Below, piece after piece: positions 5,501 to 9,339 of a stretch of DNA of 9,339 nucleotides. The first letter of the stretch is position 1. Each line of letters starts with the position of its first letter. A program made the translations under genes and the position numbers. The notes below the pieces were generated by a model that was given only the letters and a program-made list of their open reading frames with translations, ran no database searches and was not told where the DNA came from. The stretch is from an uncultured Collinsella sp. (GTDB taxonomy: Bacteria; Actinomycetota; Coriobacteriia; Coriobacteriales; Coriobacteriaceae): NCBI GenBank assembly GCA_900546085.1, contig URBS01000088.1, forward strand, positions 1 through 9,339, in the 5' to 3' direction.

Positions 5501-7964
5501 TACAGATAAGAAGTACTACGTTCGCGCGATGATTACCACGGACGTTAATTTCTACAACAAGGGCGATAATGTCGTGAGGACTGCCACGCGGCGCTATGAG
5601 AGTAACTTGCTGCAGACCAAGGTGAACGGGGCGGATCCGACGTTCACGTATTACTACCCGCATGTTAATAAGTCGGTTAAAGTGGCCGAAAAGCCAGAAG
5701 ATGGTGAGAAGGGATCGTATGAGAGCCCCCTGACCCTCGAAGCTTCCCCGACCGATGCCGACATGGCCGTGCCGGGCTATAAGTTCCTGGGCTGGATTTC
5801 GACCGCCGAGGTTCAGAAGGATTCTGACGTCTGGAAGTATATCTACGACGTCGCCGGCGACTCCTATGTGACGAGTGATCCGGATAAGGCAGAGCCGTAT
5901 CTGGCGACCGACGAGTCCAAGGTCACCCAGTGGCAGGATGCCTATCCGGTGTACGCGAAGTACGATGTTAGGTACACCACCAACCTGTATCGCGCCGGTT
6001 TTAAGGGCACGGACAAGGTCAATGTGCCTAGGTACGACATCGATCCCGTTATCAACGCGGGCACCGACCCTGCTACGGCAACGGTGACCCCTGACGTCAC
6101 GACTCCGGTTTATAAAGCAGGCGGTGAGCTGTATAAGTTGCAGAAGGTTGAGATCGAGCTTCCGAATGGCGAAGTTGAAGAGATCGAACCTAACGGCGAT
6201 AACTCGTATTCCCATCAGGTGGAACCCGGCGGGGCCTATACATTTGTGGCGTACTATTCGCCGTTGGCGGTTGTGTACCATCTCAATGCCAGGGATGTGG
6301 ACGGTAAGGTAGCCCAGCAGGGCGATTCTCTCGGCAGCCTTAAGGACGGCATCCCGCTGCCAACGTATAACGTCGGCGATATCGATGCTGCAACGAACGC
6401 ATACAATGCCTTCGTGGGCTGGACGGAAACTAAGCCGGTAGCTGGCAGCGGTTATGTCGTTTGGTCGGACGACGTTTCCATGGTGAATAAAAGCACCGTG
6501 GTCAAGGCCCCCATGGAGTTGTATCCGGTCTACCGCGCCAGCGCGGTAAGTGTCCAATCGAATATCGATGCTAATCTGGATGATCCCTATGCCGTACGCT
6601 CCCTTGCGCGTACCGACTCTGGTGATAAGATTTCGCTGGAGGTAAAAGCTGCAACTGAGGTTGTCGGCAAGGACGGCACCAAGTACGACTTTGTCGGCTG
6701 GTCGCGTGACTATACACCCGATGGCAACTACACCCTGATGACCGATGAGGAGAAGTATCCCCTCGAGGGTAATGAGCCCTTTAAGAACGTGACCTACACT
6801 GCGGTGTACAAGATTGCGCCGTATAAGGTGCGCTATCACGGTATCGACGGGTCGGTCATCTTTACGGCGACCGTCGACTCGGGCGATGAGCGCGCACAAG
6901 ACGGCAAGTCCGGTTTTATCCACACGGTCGATGTCCCTAAAATGGGCGAGAGCGGCAACCCCGTCTATGACAAGGACGGCAACCCCGTGATGGAGCAAAA
7001 ATCCGTGGCATATGACCCGGATGCCCACTCCAAGATCGTTGCGCTGCTCGATGAGCAGGCGGCCGCCAATGGCGATAAGCGTGAACTCTTCTTGGAATGG
7101 CGATATGTGGGTGCCGAAGGTGCTGCGGAGGCTTGGGATACGTTTAAGGACGAGCCGGTCAAGGGCGATATGGACCTGTATCCCGTGACGTATCGCGTGG
7201 TTGCCAACGATACGTCTGATGGAAAGCCCGAAAACATGACCGCGCAGCTTAAGTGGCTGCTCGATCCTTCCGCCGCCAACACCGTCGACGACGCCGCCGA
7301 TAAGGCGCCGTTTAAGGTCTGCTTTGCCAAGCCGTTTATGGGAACGCAGTTGACCGTCACGGTAACGCGGGCAAGCTACGGCCCTGGTGCAGAGGAAGCT
7401 CCCGTGGACGGCAAGTTTGTCTCGCTCTATAGTCTGGGTTCGGGTAATGGTTCGTTTGACCTGGCCAACCGTCTGGAGTCCAAGAAGACGGGTGAAGGCG
7501 ATCAAGGTGCCGGCAACGCTGTGTTTAACTTTGATCAGACTCATACGTTGACGATCGTTAAAAAGACAACCGATGCCAGTGCCATGGGACAAACGTTTCG
7601 CTTTAAGGTGACGCGAAAGATGCCGCAGGATTCTTCTGCCGAGACGCGCACGGTCGAGGTGAAAGTTGGCGAGCAACACGACGAAAACGGTGAGGTCTGC
7701 TATGTCGGCAGCGTGCAGTTTGCCGCGCCTGCGGGCGTCTATACCGTCGAGGAAGACACAGCTTGGGCATGGCGTTACGAGGGCGAGTTGAGTACGCCGG
7801 GCAAGGTTCCCGGCAAATCTGCCGAGTTGACCATCTCGTCCGCCTCGAGCGTGGGCGACACGGTGGTGACGTGCGTCAACACGCGCGCGAAGGACAAATG
7901 GGTCGATGGCGGTTCGCGTGCCAAGAATGTTTGGGAAAACGGCACGCTGATGTGGGAGGATTAG
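2508..7964 (+). CDS. Giant secreted adhesin: beta-helix, InlB-type repeats, isopeptide-type C-terminal domain
   Basis: An 1818-residue exported protein; GGAGG at 2492-2496 supports the ATG at 2508. A Sec signal peptide covers 1-34 with a TVVHA-E cleavage site. Residues about 100-395 contain FKGVFDGQNHTVEGL (102-116) and repeated coils of the form GG-(I/L)-x-(A/V)-G ... C-x-V, as in GLUG/right-handed beta-helix adhesins. From about 550 to 1535 run InlB B-type (Listeria-Bacteroides repeat) modules, recognised by GYRFxGW-like cores followed by YPVY-like ends. Residues about 1677-1795 resemble a Cna-B/SpaA-like domain. The last 22 residues are Trp-rich. There is no LPXTG motif and no C-terminal membrane helix, so retention must depend on partners. 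Such proteins bind host or microbial surfaces in related genera; the ligand here is unknown. The gene is embedded between TasA-like genes with 3-base and 1-base gaps, so it is part of their operon. Confidence 0.88.
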   Translation: MKIKNMNRGMLSRLVAVAAIALCCVMALPTVVHAEDVPENKNEFHIKNANDFLVYVALSRERDTSGWRVYLDNDIVLNDDDMKTIVSHTVKHLSFGNKEHPFKGVFDGQNHTVEGLSYDKDAFDPERDTGFFAETNGATIKNFLVKDANVWADFRGGIIVGKAVKTRFENVMVMESTLHVTCANNALNLITNAGFEGGLIAGELDGCTLYNCEVRGGRAVNNTTSGVQALGGEGLYMAAFAGYVKNSTIEYCRVTPTRKDDGSIAEKGMTDVTNKYDVAIGALGGNNVYASGFVGCMAGEAKIIDCFSTAQCYSYAASYVGVVAVTRAWTGGLAGRILTEKGNELVRSHFAGDLSSRQYNPIAVIPIIQNDVNLGGIAARANKGDATVTECYFKPSVSLNGSSQGTAAKKKIPSFGGDGTTKGDSYGPWDDERYTTRELWEEHDYDFCAGTMRSTDNDDALGGSHFNEWAMDYKLNIPVHGQSVKATIDFPGAGTATIEKTKLGKDQATSDPYAFAVSAVLAGTAQGLAQGDTSVTFKQDTSAKPEGLTEANGGYRFMGWFREPGVNVNRIDADNAWFNGKTDADAVKAGKQVQKNEAHEITSSYTADNAKGAEAFKGNDLFIASYEAQVLFYNVKGETLAWQSGEEHDKSTDWYRYGVGLTPAAPADRGTLSASATFIGWTTQPSGEAGMHGGYAAITSPELAELKNAGAFYPAGTEITVLGPTDFYPVYTDYVSNIMTVFEGNEQDATDDQTRRDGVGKTDVKVETAEDGTSAYTVQVLDVSGKAISEEGQLPDGYRFLGWYENKGTEDAPLEVRVSRDPSYTLPADVDLTAPHTYIARFEYRVDYYVRAYTNHEFTDSKLLCSVWNRYQTPFEENVGSTFVRENVVHWGPEHVDHGIKDSYETCGTRFTKETLVVSPLNAYSHNVKNDTGADTLKNLYADTDFPGAATLSDTWTSASLNVTVKPVNDRYRLNFWTLERDGEYWTYVKNPIESMVRTDKKYYVRAMITTDVNFYNKGDNVVRTATRRYESNLLQTKVNGADPTFTYYYPHVNKSVKVAEKPEDGEKGSYESPLTLEASPTDADMAVPGYKFLGWISTAEVQKDSDVWKYIYDVAGDSYVTSDPDKAEPYLATDESKVTQWQDAYPVYAKYDVRYTTNLYRAGFKGTDKVNVPRYDIDPVINAGTDPATATVTPDVTTPVYKAGGELYKLQKVEIELPNGEVEEIEPNGDNSYSHQVEPGGAYTFVAYYSPLAVVYHLNARDVDGKVAQQGDSLGSLKDGIPLPTYNVGDIDAATNAYNAFVGWTETKPVAGSGYVVWSDDVSMVNKSTVVKAPMELYPVYRASAVSVQSNIDANLDDPYAVRSLARTDSGDKISLEVKAATEVVGKDGTKYDFVGWSRDYTPDGNYTLMTDEEKYPLEGNEPFKNVTYTAVYKIAPYKVRYHGIDGSVIFTATVDSGDERAQDGKSGFIHTVDVPKMGESGNPVYDKDGNPVMEQKSVAYDPDAHSKIVALLDEQAAANGDKRELFLEWRYVGAEGAAEAWDTFKDEPVKGDMDLYPVTYRVVANDTSDGKPENMTAQLKWLLDPSAANTVDDAADKAPFKVCFAKPFMGTQLTVTVTRASYGPGAEEAPVDGKFVSLYSLGSGNGSFDLANRLESKKTGEGDQGAGNAVFNFDQTHTLTIVKKTTDASAMGQTFRFKVTRKMPQDSSAETRTVEVKVGEQHDENGEVCYVGSVQFAAPAGVYTVEEDTAWAWRYEGELSTPGKVPGKSAELTISSASSVGDTVVTCVNTRAKDKWVDGGSRAKNVWENGTLMWED
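4164..7101 (+). repeat. Series of about eight InlB-type repeat modules in the giant protein
   Basis: Core motifs occur at protein residues 554 (GYRFMGW), 678 (FIGW), 797 (GYRFLGW), 972 (YRLNFW), 1090 (GYKFLGW), 1302 (FVGW), 1395 (FVGW) and 1527 (LFLEW). Most are followed 50-110 residues later by a strand such as FYPVYT, AYPVYAKY, LYPVYRAS or YTAVYK. The first, third and fifth are close to consensus, while the fourth and eighth are decayed. The modules differ enough in DNA that no long exact repeats remain, so this is an old array and not a recombining one. These are protein-level repeats; the span given covers the first to last core. Confidence 0.75.
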
Positions 7965-7965
7965 G

Positions 7966-8535
7966 ATGACTAAGCGCAAGCAGATCGTCGCCCTCCTTGT
8001 GGGCGTTCTCCTTTTGGCTGGCGCTGCCGGTGCCTTCGCGTGGCTTTCGGTTACGGGTGTGCTGGTCAACGAGTTTGGCTTTGGTTCGGTGGCGCCCTCG
8101 GTGGACGAGAAACTCGATGGCAACGTGAAGAGCGACGTCACGATTACAAACAAGGGCTCGGCTCCGGCATACCTGCGTGCTGCGGTGGATATCTACTGGC
8201 AGGACCAGGATGGCGCGCGCCTGTGGGATGAGCCGGTTGCGGGAACGGACTACGTTATTGAGCGGGGCAACGTGTCCGATGCGTCTGCTTCCAACAGCGC
8301 CTCGTCTTGGGTTGCCGCGTCCGACGGATTCTACTATTGGACATCTTCCGTTGCGCCGATGGACAAAACCGGCGTGCTCATCAAGAGCGTGACTGAGAGG
8401 AAGGCGGATGGCAAGAACCTGGTCCTCGACATTTCGACCCAGGCAATTCAGTCCACGCCCGATGACGCAGTTACAGAGGCATGGGGCTGTACGGTCAAGG
8501 ATGGCGTGCTGGTGCCGCCGCATGGGGGTGCGTAA
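7966..8535 (+). CDS. TasA-like secreted protein, third paralogue
   Basis: A 189-residue exported protein. GGGAGGA (7954-7960) lies six bases before the ATG at 7966, and only one base separates it from the giant gene's stop, so translational coupling is likely. The signal segment with MTKRKQ n-region ends GAFA-WLS (predicted cleavage after Ala25), nearly the same as the TYA-WLT of the first TasA-like protein. Family landmarks are NKGSAPAYLRAAV (62-74), DIYWQDQDG (75-83), DGFYYW (120-125) and LVLDISTQAIQ (152-162). These match the order in the protein at 1857-2504. It lacks a membrane anchor and sortase motif. In a fibre model it would be a second minor subunit or an adaptor that joins the giant adhesin or the anchor to the fibre; which one cannot be read from sequence. 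Confidence 0.85.
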   Translation: MTKRKQIVALLVGVLLLAGAAGAFAWLSVTGVLVNEFGFGSVAPSVDEKLDGNVKSDVTITNKGSAPAYLRAAVDIYWQDQDGARLWDEPVAGTDYVIERGNVSDASASNSASSWVAASDGFYYWTSSVAPMDKTGVLIKSVTERKADGKNLVLDISTQAIQSTPDDAVTEAWGCTVKDGVLVPPHGGA

Positions 8536-8537
8536 GC

Positions 8538-9236
8538 ATGGCTTTTCCGATTCGCAAAGACGCTATGCGCGCCGTGCGCTGTGTGGTCGCGGTTGTTGCC
8601 TGTGTTGCCGCGCTTGCCGCGCCTGCCCGTGCGTTTGCCGATGCTCCCACGATTGCCTATGACGGAAATGCGCGCCAGCTGACGGTCTCGGGGGCGACGG
8701 GCTCTTCGGGGGAGCCCGATCTGTTTTTGGCCTTTAAAGATCTGATGCCCGGCGATGTGCGCGATCAGCAGATTGAAGTTCGCGCCACGGGCGTAAAATC
8801 CCAGGTGCGCGTGTTTGTACGTGCCGTTGTCGATCACGAGACGGCACATATGCTGTCTCCCATCACCTTAACGGCGACTGTGGGCGATGCCTCTGCAGGT
8901 TGGCTCCAGACAGGAACACCGGGCAGCGTGTTCGCCTATCCCACGGAAATCGCCACGTTTACGAGCGATGGCAGCACGGTGCTTAATCTGCAGCTAAGCG
9001 TTCCGACGTCGGTGGGCAACGAGCTTGCCGATGCAAACAAGACCATTCGCTGGGAAATCACCGCCGAGGACGATGACGAGAAGATCCCCGTGCAGTCTGC
9101 TGGCAGAAAGAAGCCCGGCTTGCTTGGTCTGGTGGCAACAGGCGACAACACGCTCACGTTGCTTTTGGTGTTGCTGACGCTTGCAATCATCGCATTTATA
9201 GCCGCGCTTCTTTTGTCCCGGAGGGATAAGCGCTAG
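8538..9236 (+). CDS. Membrane-anchored MPGD-motif surface protein with degenerate LPXTG-like tail
   Basis: A 232-residue protein. I chose the ATG at 8538, two bases after the previous stop, with GGGGG at 8524-8528 as ribosome binding site; the frame extends upstream only inside the preceding gene. A Sec signal peptide ends near APARAFA-D (about residue 34) and is not of the A-W/F type. The mature part has DLFLAFKDLMPGDVRDQQIEV with MPGD at 70-73, a pattern common in Gram-positive LPXTG surface proteins that also carry TasA-like neighbours, then VRVFVRAVV. The C-terminus is laid out like a sortase signal: LVATGDN (198-204), a membrane segment (about 206-226), then SRRDKR. The Pro of LPXTG is replaced by Val, so it may be sortase-processed or simply stay as a membrane anchor. 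It is the last gene of the operon and the best candidate for fixing the assembly to the cell. Confidence 0.82.
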   Translation: MAFPIRKDAMRAVRCVVAVVACVAALAAPARAFADAPTIAYDGNARQLTVSGATGSSGEPDLFLAFKDLMPGDVRDQQIEVRATGVKSQVRVFVRAVVDHETAHMLSPITLTATVGDASAGWLQTGTPGSVFAYPTEIATFTSDGSTVLNLQLSVPTSVGNELADANKTIRWEITAEDDDEKIPVQSAGRKKPGLLGLVATGDNTLTLLLVLLTLAIIAFIAALLLSRRDKR

Positions 9237-9301
9237 GTTCATCTTCTAAATGAAACGCCCTCCCGGGCGGCGGGCACGAAGTTCCCTGCTCTACAGTCCT
9301 G

Positions 9302-9338
9302 CGCAAGACGAAGGCCACATTAAGTGGCCTTCTTTGCG
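9302..9338 (+). terminator. Hairpin at the end of the operon, probable terminator
   Basis: GAAGGCCAC (9310-9318) pairs perfectly with GTGGCCTTC (9324-9332) around the loop ATTAA. A second outer pairing, CGCAA 9302-9306 with TTGCG 9334-9338, can extend it with an internal loop. Only three T follow the core stem before the window ends, so the T-rich tail is weak. Position, 65-100 bases after the last stop codon, favours a terminator. The 5-bp GC hairpin at 9256-9269 before it has no T run. Confidence 0.6.
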
Positions 9339-9339
9339 T

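Noticed and set aside
5361..8153. A 930-codon open frame on the minus strand opposite the giant adhesin gene
   Set aside because: It is antisense to a long gene with clear signal peptide and domains. The translation is rich in Arg, His and Ile without domain order, as expected for the complement of biased codons, and no ribosome binding site supports it.
9256..9269. CGCCC-TCCC-GGGCG hairpin after the last gene as the terminator
   Set aside because: Five base pairs and no T run after it; the longer hairpin at 9310-9332 is a better candidate.

Overview
The window looks like a cell-surface assembly locus from a Gram-positive gut bacterium, most likely a Coriobacteriia member of the Collinsella type. 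I base this on the moderately GC-rich coding DNA, GC-leaning but mixed third codon positions, purine-rich ribosome binding sites, and the combination of a SipW-type peptidase, TasA/camelysin-like proteins and a giant InlB-repeat adhesin. The genus is an inference; there is no rRNA or marker gene to settle it.

Layout: bases 1-444 are AT-rich and carry at most the last codons of an upstream gene (to about 80), then a regulatory stretch with a 9-G homopolymer, three GATAAA direct repeats and a candidate promoter at 290-318. Six genes follow on the + strand, all co-directional. They are a SipW-type signal peptidase (445-1002), a TasA-like secreted protein (1073-1759), a strong hairpin terminator (1776-1836), a second TasA-like protein (1857-2504), a giant 1818-residue adhesin (2508-7964), a third TasA-like protein (7966-8535), and a C-terminally membrane-anchored protein with a degenerate sortase-like LVATG motif (8538-9236). 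The last four genes are separated by 1-3 bases and are surely cotranscribed. A hairpin at 9310-9332 closes the window and probably the operon.

How the parts may work together (inference): the dedicated Ser/His signal peptidase processes three substrates whose signal peptides share an unusual A-(W/F) cleavage region. These would assemble outside the cell into fibres, as Bacillus TasA does. The first TasA-like gene lies before a terminator and has a good Shine-Dalgarno sequence, so it would be the abundant subunit. The two after it would be made in smaller amounts. The giant protein has a beta-helix N-terminus, a chain of InlB-type modules and an isopeptide-type C-terminal domain, but no anchor of its own, so it would be an adhesin or tip held by the fibre. 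The last protein, with a transmembrane tail, would be the anchor at the cell surface. The locus resembles Bacillus tapA-sipW-tasA in logic but has a different gene order and extra components.
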